From assembly GCF_000524195.1 (NCBI RefSeq), contig NW_020170381.1, positions 2,400,714-2,464,713 of the forward strand: a stretch of DNA of 64,000 nucleotides, given 5' to 3'. The notes under the pieces were generated by a model, which was not told the origin of the DNA, ran no database searches, and saw nothing but the letters and a program-made list of their open reading frames with translations. Position 1 is the stretch's first letter, and each line of letters begins with the position of its first letter. The stretch comes from Echinococcus granulosus (taxonomy: Eukaryota; Platyhelminthes; Cestoda; Cyclophyllidea; Taeniidae). This document shows, piece by piece, positions 1-12,720 of the stretch. Made by a program: the position numbers and the translations under genes.

Positions 1-293
1 CGACCCAACATTAGTATTAGTCGATCAAATTTCAAAGCTCTCCGTTAACCAATGGCAAAGCCTAGAGTTGGACGGTATTGAAGGATCACTTTTCCATCCA
101 CACAGCAAAGTCAAGATTTCACATTTATTTATTCATAGGTTTGCCACTCTATTAACACGTTCATCCTGACAGAACCGAAAACCTTTCCAAACAATAAGTA
201 TTTCGTCTTCTTTATTATTTTTGACTTATGGGGAAACGCAGATATTAGTAGTAGTCGAGTACAGATTAATGAGGTTTCAATCAAATAGTCTGA

Positions 294-323
294 TGCCATA
301 TATATATATATATATATATGGCA
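294..323. repeat. TA microsatellite in a perfect palindrome
   Basis: About ten TA dinucleotides are bracketed by TGCCA on the left and TGGCA on the right, so the whole 30 bases read the same on both strands. It can form a long hairpin and is likely length-variable. Confidence 0.85.
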
Positions 324-2540
324 AGGAAATTCGTGGTCGAAACAAATCATCCAGCGTCGATCTGGTTAAACACAACGGCAGACATAGACCGCCTCGTGAC
401 TTCCGGGTAAGAGGAACTACAGCTGTATGAAATCATCACAATTTCGTTCAAAACTTTTGTAAAATGTGCATGTTGCTGTAAAGTTTAGAAATCTGTTCTT
501 CCGAGGGCATATCAGTATCCTTTAAAACACACTTACGTAATGGGCCGCCTTGTTCACCTTTTGCGGACTCAGGAGATTCGCTTAGCCAATTGTTCGACCA
601 CAAGGAAGGAGATGTGCATTCAAATTTCTGGATGCGACTTTATCAAATAAATGCGGAAAGCACAAAATAATAGAGACAAATCTATAGGTTAGCACCTATC
701 TCGCTCAGAAAAGTCTGCAATTTATCCAAAGATCCTAAACGTGGAATAATGTCAACAGTTTTAGGGAATAAATCAGCAAAAGTTGCGCCGACAGATAGTC
801 GATTCGATTTGTGTCATTGCGTCACTGTAACAATGTGATGAGCTTACTATCCCAACCTATCTCGTTTTCATTGTTTTCATAACCGTTTCTACGCAATGCT
901 AATCTAAACTCTCTCTGCAGAATCAGCTTACATTAACTATGAAGTCAGGAATTTTAATTAAGTTCGTATTTAATTTAAAAACGAGTGAGTTGTGTCCTTG
1001 AATTTTTTGTTTCTTGATTATTTTCCACCACCTTTGGGATACAATGTAATTGGGATAGATTCGGTACTTCTCTCTTCTATCCTCGGCTCCAGATTTCTGG
1101 AATGAGAGGATTGATAGAGGAGGATGTCTTATATTTAAGCACTATATGAGGAAGGCTTAGAGGTTATCAAAGTTTATGGGGGACCGGAATATTTTTCCCC
1201 CATGGAGATTGGTGGCCTCTGCTCAGCCACTAGGGTGGTGGAAATTGAACGCTTGTCACTTGTGCTTTGTGGAAATTTCCTCTCTCTCCTCTCATCAATC
1301 GCCAACTTCAAACTCTTTGATAAGATCTATTTGTAAAGATCACATCATGTTGTCCAATTGAGAGTCATCTTCAGATGCAGCGATTTTATAAGGTATCAAG
1401 TTTTATTTTTTTCTTCGGCAAGAAACGGTAGTGCCGTAAACACTGGCACCGCTGCCATTTCTCCTGGTCCTCCATTTATTTCATACTTTCCCACATCCAA
1501 AGGAAAAGAGAGGAAGAGGAGGGAGAGGGACACTGACTGATCTCCGTCCATTAATCATAATGAGCTCTGTGTGCTCTCGCCTCCTTTTACTTCACTTTTG
1601 ATCCCTGCCTTCGCTTCTATCCTCTTCTCTTTGTACTACTGAATGGAAATGAGCCCTTTTACGTACACCTCCCATATTATTCCTCTTCCGGATTCCTTTG
1701 GAAGCCCATCGCTCCCTCTCTACCTCTCCCACGCCCCCACCGGACAGTAGCAGAAGAAGCAACAGCATTAAGGGCTGCACAAACAATCGTATGTCCAAAG
1801 ACAATGACCTACTGAATTAAGTAGGTGGTTTTTATGCATCATTGGCGCAGGAAGTTGCCAAGGAGCGGTCAAAAAGTTCATGCATTTTTATTCCACTACC
1901 GGTGAGCCTTTCGTTTGTCTATTTGCCTCCTTGTTGGCTTGTTTGTAAAAGGCAGGTAACAAGCTGCGGAATTTTAAGGCCATTTTTAATGTCACGGATC
2001 CCATGACTCCTTCGGTATGTTTTAGTGATTTTGTAGGCCTGCTGTTGTAAATCTCGGAATTGTTACCAACTATATCCCATGTTCTTCTTCAGCTACCTTA
2101 AGTTACTTTTTCGATTTTTCCCTCGTTCTGGTAACTCGTCAGGTATGGTATTCTGGAAATATCTCAATAACAAGATCTAAAGTTCATTCACTCTGTGGGC
2201 GATAGAGCAGCACACTTCAATGCATAGAGGAAATCAAATGCTTAATGCGACCTGGAGATGATGCAGCATGGGTGGGAAAGAAAAGGTATTTTGTCGAGTA
2301 AAATTATTCTCAGTGCGTTTAAGAGTTGCTTTTCGCCTTCGCTCATAAAATCCAACTGCACTCTTTAATGTACGCGATTGGAAATATTAACGCTGGACAG
2401 GGTGAATCGGTCATGACGCCCCCTTTGATGACCGCGACGACGTGAGGGAGGAGGACTCTTGGGGGAATCTGTATGCGCTTCCCCCCTGTGGGAAATACGA
2501 TACGTCAGCATTAGTAATGGCATTAACTGCCCATCCTTCA

Positions 2541-2570
2541 TCCTCCTCCTCCTCCACACACACACACACC
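2541..2570. repeat. CCT then CA microsatellite
   Basis: Four CCT-type units run directly into about seven CA units. A compound simple repeat with no coding frame around it. Confidence 0.8.
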
Positions 2571-5089
2571 TGTTTTACATTCCCTCGCGCTGACTGCTCG
2601 TAGTCTTCCGACCGTTCTGAATGAAATCAAAGCCTTAATGATGTTCCACATCCGCTTTCCTGTGGTAAATGGGTTCACCTAGGCGTCCAATGGTAGGAAG
2701 GTATGTTAAGAATAGTATGGAATACATATTTATGCCTAATCAGTGCAAAGTGCCCTGGGATGTTCTCCAAGGCGTATACTTTGAAATTGGTCTTCTCGCA
2801 ATCAGTTAGCGCATCGTAAGTGCGATATGTACTGCCTCAAAGGCTGCAAAAGGAACACCAATTTGTGTGTGCAAACTTTTAGTGATTTATTTGCAATGTT
2901 TGATTTTTGCAAAATATAATTGGCACTGCACTCCACCTTAGTGGATAGTTGGATTTTTTCATGCTTAGCGATGGATTCGCAGCTACGTAGAGACTTCATG
3001 GTGGAATATTAGCCCCTTAACGAGAGAAGAGGTGGGGGAGTGTCACGAATATAGTCGTAAAGGAGAAATATCGTGAATTTGTGTAGAGCGATTTCAATCA
3101 CCTATGCAATAATTAAGTTAGAATATTTGCCTTCATAAGCATAAAAGTGAGTGAAAGTGCTTTTAGAGGGTATATTTTGCTAGTGGAACGTTCAAAAGCA
3201 TTTTCATTTGACCAATCAAGGGTTCATTGGATGTCTAGATTAGTTCAAATCACTTTACCTTTTCGAATTGTCATAAACCAAGCATCACTTATACTGCCCT
3301 TTGCACAGTCTTTCAAATGCACTTTGTCATCTAAATCTACGATTTTCCCATTACCTTTAATTCTCATTGCACTAGCATTTGTTTTTGTTGCGATTTGCTT
3401 AAGCAGACCCGTGGCTAAAATATGTGCCCCGCTCCACACCTCCCCCATCGTCTTTCCCTTTCCTATAGCAGTTCTCGTGGCTGGAGGTCCCATTTTGGAG
3501 CCACTGGCGAGAGGCATAAGCAAACACAAACACGCGTGTTGACTTGGTAATTGGATAATGTGTAGTGGTACATCAGATATGATAAAAAGTCGCACGCCGG
3601 CGTCGCGCATTCGGGTGTGCCGGGGCACTCCGTGTACGCTCTCAACGATAGTGATCACTGTTCTCAAACAGCCTTTGTTTCCTGCTTATTTCATCACCGA
3701 AGAAAGTACTCAAGCCAATCAGTAATGGGTAGTCTCAGTTTAAGTGTGGCTCATTTTTTCTGGTGTCAGTCACGATGTGGTATTTGAAAAGAAAAATTTT
3801 ATTGAACGTACTTCGGATTAAACTTTTACAATTATTTGCGCTCATAATTTGTTGCCATTGGTGTAGGAGGATGGTGTTGCTACCAAATCTGGCGGAGCAA
3901 TCTCATGGGGTGTTACCTCCTTTCCGAGATGACGCCACAAATCCTCTTCCGAGATATGACCCTGCAAATTCAGTTACAATGAACGTAATCTATATGATTT
4001 GTTTAAGGTATTTTAACGACTTCAATAAGTACAACCCAAAACAGTCCATTTTTGTCACGCAATGATAGAATAAAATTTATTCTACGCTAAAATGATTGCT
4101 TGAGTGTGTGCAGAGGCCACCACCATTGTGGTAAAGGCGCTTATGCCCTCACTTGGCGTGCCTCCCTGTGCACCAGGTGGCAAGTTGTGCCACTTGTCTT
4201 TGATCCCAGTGTCCACTCTTCGCAGACCTTATTTATTGTTTTTTTTTCAAATATGCTACTTACCAGAGTTTTTGTTGACGATTTTCCACTTTGCCATGAA
4301 GTGCAAAATAAGCAGGACTTTTCACCTTTTCGAAGAAATGAATAGGTTTTATGAAGTAAAAGTGCTCTTAATTGATGGTATTTTCCGCTGTTGCATTGAT
4401 ACACATCTCAGAATTTATCTAGCAGCCAGAATGCAACACCGACATAGAAGGACTTTTCAGTCTAGTTGGACCATTCTAGGGTGGACTGTTTAATTGGCGT
4501 TGAAATCACATGACTTCACTGCCGTATCCAGTTTTCATTATTTTTAGATGTGATCCTAGTCCCCCTTTCCAAAACGCTCCTTAGCTGCGTGGAGACATCA
4601 ACTCCTCTGAACTGGACGAAAACAGAAATTTGTCTCCGTATCTAGCACGCACAGAAAAATTCTTCTCTAATGCATTTTAATAGCAGTTTATGCTTTGGCC
4701 TGGGAATCACCTTAGCCGGGATTGTCACTGACAGACGTACTGTCGACAGTCTTTGAAAAACCTGCATTGTCCGAATGTCTTGTGAGTGAGCGCTGCACTG
4801 TGTTCGAGGTCTTCTCCATGCATCTGCCATTGTTGCTATTTGCCATCTCAACTCATTTAGTCTACACTGGCCCATGGAATGTGCGCCGAACAAATTTGTC
4901 ACTTGCTAGTCCACGCAGCGACGCTACGCTAACATCCGTTTTTGTAAAGTGGTTGGAAAATTAAAGCCCTGGTTTTAAAGGATTAAAAAAATTACATTAA
5001 AGGCGAGTTGATGTAAAGGTCCCGACTGTCGTAACGCAGACAACTTGTATAGTAGGAGCGAGGTAGTAAGGTCTAAATACCGTTGAAGC

Positions 5090-5341
5090 ATGGATGCAAC
5101 CGGTTTCGAGGTCTGCTTACCAAGGGTCATCGTGGCCGCAGGAATCTACGCCACGCATGTTGCGCCAAGCCTGTCTGACGAGGGAGGGGGTGACTCGTGC
5201 GTGCCACAGGCCGGTGGTCGTTTAAGCAACACTGGTGAGACCAAAAAACAACAACACCTTCAGTATCAACAGCACCGAGATGAGGGGTATCAACAGCACC
5301 GGGGTAGCGACTGTCAAACCCAGCAGCCTATTGGCGACTTG
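5090..5341 (+). CDS. possible first coding exon, unassigned (Q/H-rich)
   Basis: An ATG opens 84 codons that end at a GT donor (TTG|gtacgtgag) in phase 0. The protein is unrecognised; its second half is rich in Gln, His and Gly and carries a short tandem repeat (YQQHRDEG then YQQHRGSD). The base composition is higher in GC than the flanks, like the low-complexity parts of the Iroquois gene downstream. It could be an upstream exon of that gene, since transcription factors often have such tails, but no phase-matching link to the 6436 exon was found. Coding status is uncertain. Confidence 0.3.
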
Positions 5342-5724
5342 GTACGTGAGACATCTGTGGTTTAAACCTGGGCATTCAATTAACCATCATTCCCCATATT
5401 GTCACGTTTACTCATTTTAATAATTCACAAAATCACTTTACTGATTCTGCAGTGTGAATATATTTTTAACTTCTCCGCGATGAGCAGAATAGCTATTCGA
5501 ATAGCTGATTATACACTTATCAGTCACGTAAACCAAGCAGCTTTGTCTAAAAATATTTAGATAGTATTTTTATTAAAAGGCTTGATTTAAAAAGACCTCC
5601 TTATAGGCTGAGTATACCATTCTAAAAAGATTCGATCGTGATTTGGCATTTAGTTAGATAAAAAGTTTGCAAGTTCACATGGCTAACTTAGTCATAGTCA
5701 TTTTACATTTATTTACTTACTCAG

Positions 5725-7207
5725 GTTCCTTAGAGGATGCTCTTATTAATGTAGGGAATTGGTTTCAAGATTCCAAAGATATTGATGTGTTAATTACAGC
5801 AGACCATGGTCTTTCGGGTAGTGACTATCTAAATCACAAAGGTCATTGGCTATGACACTGAATTGCACCTAGCTCATGAGGTGTAAGCTTCCATTAATTT
5901 TACATTCCTCCTTCCCATAGTCGCTTGCTGAGCACTGTTGTAGAGGCATTCCAAACGCTTTGTAAGACTGGTAGCTTTAATTCTCCCTGTTCTTTTATGC
6001 AGTCCAATAATTAAACTAAATTTATGTTCTGCCAATTTGCCTACTAATGTAAAAGTGGACACATCTCTTATCAGTCCATATCTCGGTAGTCGTATCAATA
6101 TCAAACGATCAACGTAAAATGCTTATTAATGAAATTGTTGCTTATTTTAAATATTTTAGTTTAGAATTTGCCAAAATTAATAGCAATAAGGTTGTGTTAG
6201 GTTTAGGTGACTCGTGGGCCTACTAGTTTCAAAAATCAGATATGTGCTGGTAAGATGATCTGATATGGAACACGTGTTTATCTAATGCAGGCATATCTGC
6301 CAATCTAAACGCTTGGATTCGGGTGAGCGTTTGAAAACCCCGATATCCAATATCGAGTAAGCGCGCTTGATGATGACAGCACAACGAGGTCGTTGATTGG
6401 CGAACACGCTGCACAGCCAATCACCACAAAGAGCGATGGAGTGCACGTGCGCGCTTCAACTGGTCGCGTGGCGCAGAATTCCCATGGCAGGAGGAGGGAG
6501 TGGTTCAAACCACAATAACACCCTTTGTATGGAAGTTCCACACGCTTTTTATCCCGCGAACTCATCTGGTGAACAACCCGTAAGTCCAATTTTTCTCTTT
6601 TAATATATTTCAAAATAAACTTCTAGAGCATTGTATCCACATACAACATTTGTGTTAAATTTAGATTTGACTTTTTACTTAGCCAAAGAGGTTTACTTTT
6701 TCCCTTACTAAGGGTAGTGCATTTCGCTGGAGCATCCAAACTTCATCGTTGTATTTGATACCATTTCAGACACTACTTTTAAGAGCCTGCTTATCATCGT
6801 GCATAATATATTGTCATAATGCATTTTGCCGAAATAGTTAGGTCTCCATTTTTCAGCTTTTTGTCCATCGAATAGTCTAATGTAATTTATGTGTATTATA
6901 AGTTACATGTTTAATTAGCTACCTGTGACTACATTTATCATGGTTACTTTAGGTGGATCAGTTGCTCGGAAAACTGCTTCTTTAAGAGACTTAAAAATAG
7001 ACTTTTATAAGAATTATAATTTCTATGTTTTTAACTTGTCTTTAGAGATTAAGAGTGACGATGAGTCAGCTGAGTTAATTTTATCATTTCCTGATCAATT
7101 TGGGTAACCATCGTAAATGTTATCGTTGGCAGTTTTTTTATTGTTTCTCGAGACAAATCTGTAGAAGAACTATTCTTTTTTCTTTTGAACACTTGTACTA
7201 ATTTGAG
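5725..7207 (+). CDS. possible chain of three AT-rich exons, unknown protein
   Basis: Three open stretches are bounded by splice signals and match in phase: 5725-5841 (phase 1 out), 6953-7103 (phase 2 out) and 7133-7207, which ends at AG|gtaatt. The intron between the last two is only 29 nt. The joined reading includes VLITADHGLSGSDY, then a Lys/Asp-rich part, then a hydrophobic FFFLL stretch. No family is recognised; the TADHG string recalls alkaline phosphatase-fold enzymes, but nothing else supports that. Upstream and downstream exons were not found. The chain interleaves on the same strand with the proposed Iroquois exon at 6436-6579, so one of the two models is probably wrong. Confidence 0.25.
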
Positions 7208-10200
7208 GTAATTTTATGCAAATCAGCCCATGGAAGTCAAAATGGTCCCATAGAAAGAACAAATCGGTCCTATTTCGAGGGTTTTTTGGTTCTGCACTCT
7301 ATTTGTGAGTCCGTCATGCAGAGGATAGGGGTGTGTGGGACCTAAGGTAGATCAGAAAGAATGAAAGAAACAATCAGAAGGGTTTTGTGGGAGGTGGAAG
7401 TAAACGGGAAGAACCACGGTTATACGGCTATGCAGACAATAAAATTGACCTACTTCCGTCCTCTGCTATCAGAGCTTCCACAGATACCACCTGCTGTCAC
7501 TCAATTGTCCCCCTCTTTTCACCTCTTCCTCCACCCACTACCCCGCCCTCCTCCTTTGGATGTCTGCAGAGATAGAATGCTGTATGTAAGAGATTGTCAG
7601 CATCCCTGCCGGCTCACAAAAGAAGGATTTTCCAATGGCTTCCTCAAAGTTTCTGGAACTCAATTTGGTATTTTCCTGCATCGTCGAAATATATGCCGTA
7701 ATCACTTTATTGCTCACGACGCACATAGTTGAATTGATGAGACTAAATTAAACCTATTTTTTATCTACCTAGGATGCGGTCTCCATGACTTGACAATGCC
7801 TGCTTAGCTGAATTTAAAACAATAAACAGATGGATGCAATACTTTTCATTTGCAGATAATAAAAAACCTTTTGGTTTTTGAGCAAAAATTAAAATACAGC
7901 TAAAAAATAATGCCACTTGGTGCCACAGTGGATTGATTAAGCATCTGGGCTGTGATCCACTTTCAATAGGACCATGACAGCAGGCATGTTAATGCTATCG
8001 AAACTGTGCTGCCATATTTGTTTGCAGATAGTTGGCTCGACCGTTTGCGTTGATGCCATGTCCTGTCAGATGGCTTGTATGTGCCAATGGTCTACATTTT
8101 GAGGTTACAAATCGGCACACTAAGGTAAAGCTCCTAAATACCACATTTTATTAAAATTTTGGATTCAGTTTGTCTAATTTGCATTTCATAAAAGCCCTAA
8201 TATAGCAAAGGTTACTTAAATTGTTTCCCACCAACGATTTCTCATATGCTAAAAAGCTGACCAGATAAGGGGTTTTTAAAATCCATTTACTCAAATGAAA
8301 TAAAGGTGATAGTGAGTCTGATCAGGTAATGAAGTTCCAGGATCTTCACTTCTTATTGGGAAGAGAATGAAAGAGGGGTAAGTAGAGGAGAAGACCAGCA
8401 GATAGGCATCACTTTCACCTTTCCTTCGTCTCGTCCAATGCAAGAGCGAGCCTCATACCGCTACCCAATTAAATCGCGCATTCTGTTGGAGCTAGCAACC
8501 GGAAGCTTGCAGAGATGCTTCGTTTCGATTGCAAAACCACTTAAACTCATATTTTGCATGCTCTATCTGCATTTGAAGAAAGGAAGGAAGGAGGTAATTC
8601 TACCTACTTAAGACCTCACCAGGTCTTCTCTCCTACCTTTTAGGAATTCAGTTGATTGGTCAAATTCAAGATTGATCGTTTTCAGTCTTAAAATGCTATT
8701 TTAGTTATTAGCTTATGAACAGCAAATTTAAATTGTTCTGTATGCTTTAGTATAGTGCTACAATACATCAGCTAAAGGTAACTTCACCTTTCTGCAACTA
8801 TTTTTCACTCACCTATGCCTATCACTCAAATACCCGAATTTGTTGGTATCTAGTCTACTTTGAAGTACCACTATGCCCTTAATGCGGGAATTTTGAGATT
8901 TTTCACCGTTTTTGCATAGAGGATGACACAGAGCCATATGAATGGGGAGTCACAAAAAATAAAGAGAATAAATGAAGGAAAGACAGGACATGGAAATTTG
9001 AAAGGTCTATCAGTGGAACAAGTGTTTCGTTTGATTTTTAAGTTTTGCCAGGTCATACATATTGCAGAGACCGTGCGACAGGGAGGAGATTCCAGTGGTT
9101 CACCCTTTGTCTCTTAATTGAACTGGTTGGTGCTTTAAGGCATAATACCGGTACGAGTTATAAGGCAGCTGCGGCTGTTACTTGCTCCTGTGGAGTAGAT
9201 ATAAAATGAAAAATTAATCCCCTTTCTGTAAACTCGCTTAAACCGGGCTTTGGAATGATATGAGTTTCTGTGGATTTAGCTCAACTCTAGTGGTACGACA
9301 AGTGTTATTTTGGATAAAATTAGCTTACAGACAACGGTAGATTTGTTTCCTACTCGTCCACTTGCCTCTAGCCAGCATAGCGGGACTTCCGTTACAGATG
9401 CCAATCGGGGATCGCCAGTCAGAAAACAGAGCAAGAGGGAGAGAGGCAGGCAGGGAGAAGGAAGTGGTCTTGACGAAACACACCACCGGAACCCTGATTT
9501 CCATCTCCACCGGTCTCACTCGCACACACATGATAGACACAGCAATAGATTACGCAGGACGATTGGAGAACTGACACAACCTCCACTGGCTATTGCTGCT
9601 TTAAACAATACAGTTGGACTACCAAATAAAATCCCTTTCTTTCCTTGCTCAAAGGTACCTCAAATCCCGATCAATTCACGAAACACATTCGCGGAAGGAC
9701 TGGTGCAGAGTCCACCACTCACCAAACTCTCTCGCAGTCTCACTGTCTGCGAGGACGGGAGCATTTCGGAGGATGCAGGTCAGTATTCAATCTCCTCTTC
9801 TTCGGGTTCTGCGGATCAGAGCTCAGGGTTGCTGCCGCTGCCACCACTGCCACCACCGCCTCCTCTTCAGGCAGAAGGAGGTGGAACTTCGAGGAGAGGG
9901 GAAATTTTTACCTCCTGGGGGGGTCCTGCTCACTCACTAACGAATGGAGGAGGGTTAGAGGCACCTCCGTTCCCCTTTCAGTCAAGCGTCACCACAATGC
10001 AGCCCCAGGCGTCAGCGCTCTGGGGCCATCATCTGCCACTGCCGCAACCCCCTTCACATTCTCAGTATTCTCCTGTCTTTTTCCCTGGATGCGTTTCCTA
10101 CCTTCCGACATCACAGCCGCCCTCACAACACGTAATAGGAATGCCTATACAGAGGCCAGATCTCCACCAGACTACTTCTCATGTAAACAGGTAAGTAGAC

Positions 10201-11593
10201 ATGGTCCAAACCGTATAAGGCCTTCAATCACCTCACAGCGACCCATTGAATAAGGAATTCACCAACGCTGTAACAGGGAAATGAAGTAAAGTAGCGTGTA
10301 ATAATAACACGTCATGAAATTTTGAATGCAAACTCATGTTTCCGAGCTCTAGATCGCAAATGTGGGTGTGTTTCGGTACACAAATATCATGCAAACGAAA
10401 AATCAAATGCTTGATCCTCTAGCCGGGAATGAACTTCTAGCTTGAAGTGTTATTACCATTGATTCTGTCATATAATTTGTGCATCTCAAACGTAATTTTA
10501 GCAGGACGTTCAGTATGGACAGAACGCAAATTGTGGACGGCTATAAAGGGGGCGAAGAGGATGGAGAAGGAGAGGGGAGTGGTGGAAGGGGAGTAGAGAA
10601 CGGGAGAGGTACTGGAAGCGTGAGTCGTCGAAAAAACGTCACCCGTGAAAGCACTTCTACACTGAAGGCCTGGCTTCGGGGCCACATGAAGAACCCTTAT
10701 CCTACCAAAGGAGAAAAGATAATGTTGGCTATCATCACCAAAATGACAATCACGCAGGTCTCCACGTGGTTTGCAAACGCGCGGCGCCGACTCAAAAAGG
10801 AGAACAAGATGACCTGGCTACCGGCCAACCGTCCCGAGGGTGTAGACAAGCAAAATTCTTCCTCCCAGCCATCTTCCTCAAATGTTGTGGTAACAGCGAC
10901 ATCGTCAGCAAAGGTGGAGCAGGCAGGGGAGGAGGACTTTGAAGTGGAAGAATCTGATGATGAAGAGCATGAGACCAGTCTCTTCGATTTCCACTCAGCC
11001 GCCCAACCGTCCTCGGGTAGTTTAGGTTCCCATTGGCAGCAAAATTATTCTAGCGGTGAGTCAGTAAACTGCTAAAAGAGGCCAAAGAAGCTAAAGAGGA
11101 TAATCATAATAAAAAGACAAATGATTGTTTTATGAGTGGTCTGGATACCGGGGAATCAGTTAACCTTCAGTATTTATTTTAAGTTAAATAAAAATATGAA
11201 AAATTTTGAAGCGGACCATTATCAACTTTTAGGATTCAACTTACAAAATAGTCTTTTTACATACACATGTTGTTTATATGTGCAGCATTGGCAGAGGCAC
11301 CAATAGGCGGGGGAACATCGACCATAGGGGGCATGGAGTCTGGCGAATCCTACGAGGAAGTGCAACAACAAAGTCCGTGTATGTGGAGAGGTGTCACTGC
11401 ACCGTCCCACAGCCCTTCAGCTGCTCTCTTTCCCCCCGCACAGTACACCTACAACGAAGTTATCCATCTGCCTCATCACCCATTAGAGAAGCAATGGGGT
11501 AGGGAAAGTCACCTTTTGACGCACCCCACTGCCCTTGATTCGCTCGGGGAGGAAATGGAGGAGGGAAAGTTCACGAGACTAAATTATCTGTAG
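6436..11593 (+). CDS. irx: Iroquois-type TALE homeobox transcription factor
   Basis: Proposed exons are 6436-6579 (tentative), 9331-10190, 10505-11055 and 11286-11593, joining in phase to about 620 residues and ending at TAG. The third exon carries the homeodomain: [15 protein letters not shown], the TALE loop [11 protein letters not shown] and recognition helix [21 protein letters not shown], nearly identical to animal Irx proteins, with Ala at homeodomain position 50. An acidic stretch ([15 protein letters not shown]) follows it, as in Irx proteins; the short Iro box was not seen. The second exon is a long Ser/Pro/His-rich, low-complexity N-terminal region with a run of prolines. The protein should be nuclear and bind DNA in patterning and neural specification. 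The homeodomain call is secure. The first exon is the weakest part: three frames are open there and it interleaves with another candidate exon chain. Confidence 0.9.
7208..9330. other. intronic or intergenic stretch
   Basis: This lies between proposed exons of the Iroquois gene. Short open frames at 7361-7732 and 8871-9117 occur on both strands and resemble nothing known. GA- and CT-rich runs are frequent. Large introns of developmental homeobox genes often hold enhancers, but no specific element can be pointed to. Confidence 0.35.
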
Positions 11594-12720
11594 TAAACTG
11601 ACGGCCACCATTCATACCCGTTTGCAGTATCGACATGGAAATGCAATCCCTTTCTGTACATACTCATTCACTGTATTTTGTGTTTAAAGATTCACCAGAA
11701 ATGCCCTACTACGTGCCCTTAAGTAGAAAAAATAAGTCACGCTTGTTTTCAGTTTTGTTGGAATTTTGGAATGTGGCAAGATAGCGTGCATTAACTCGTT
11801 AAACAGTGGTGTTACATGCGCAAAATGAGTACAACATTCAGAAATGTTAGGCTGAAGGGAAAAAAGTCCAACGAAATTGAAGGTTTGCTCGTAAGTACGG
11901 CAATGCATACTTGATTCGGTTTTCCCAAAACAGGGTTGAGATATGGTAAAAGATACTGATTGGATCTTGTAGATTTTAAATGGAAATGATGGCTTAAAAA
12001 GACTTATCTATGGCATGCAAAAAAATGAGCATGTGCTCCCGAAAATGGTTTCAAGTTTATTCATCTGAAGACTGCTTTGAATCCCCATCGCAGATTGACT
12101 ATTTCTTAACAAAGTAGTCGAGAGATTGCGCACGCAGTCAACAGGATCTGGCTTTACTAGGGGCAAGGCGAGTTCCCAAGGTGTACTAACATAAATTATC
12201 TCAGGACCACTCCTCTCTCGAGATCGACATCCGTGTGGACATACCAACTCGCTCGATTTGAGCAATCATCCCAGCAAAGGCATTCCGCCTCTTCCATCCT
12301 TGTTAATAATGAACTAGCACCCCCGCACGACCTCGATATCTAATACCCGGACTCATAGATCTTGCGACATATTCAGTGAGGGCCCGGATGCAGCAAAGAT
12401 ACAAATTCCCGGCCCCCAAACCCATAATGTACCCACACCGCCGCTATCGAACTCAATATCAGATGACCCTAAGAAGGATTTACGCACCACCAGCCAAAAA
12501 AGTGACTCAGATATGATAAAAATGCAGTTAGCCGATTCTCTCAATAGCTATCACCCATCTCGTATTACCAATTGCAACTGAATAGGCAGAACTCCATCAA
12601 ATTTATAAAAAAAATAGAAACAAAAAATGAGTCGGAGGCAGAGAAAACTATTGGCAAAGTAAAATTGAAAGGTTCGCCAGATAGATTTGATGTAAAGAAA
12701 ATGGGACGGCTATTATAGCA
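11594..12720. other. convergent spacer between Iroquois and SBDS genes
   Basis: The 3' ends of the two genes face each other across about 1.1 kb. No coding frame is recognised; an 85-codon open frame at 12008-12265 (-) has no family resemblance and no clear splice partners. Confidence 0.4.

Larger units (their letters stand above)
1..5089. other. 5' spacer without recognised gene
   Basis: No reading frame here resembles a known family. The stretch holds a TA microsatellite in a palindrome near 294-323 and a CCT/CA tract near 2541-2570. Open frames on both strands overlap at 3147-3667, which argues against either being coding. Part of this stretch may be regulatory DNA for the Iroquois gene downstream, but no element can be named. 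Confidence 0.4.

Noticed and set aside
3147..3667. Overlapping 131- and 140-codon open frames on opposite strands
   Set aside because: Neither shows a known domain or clear splice partners, and both strands are open at once, which fits composition rather than coding.
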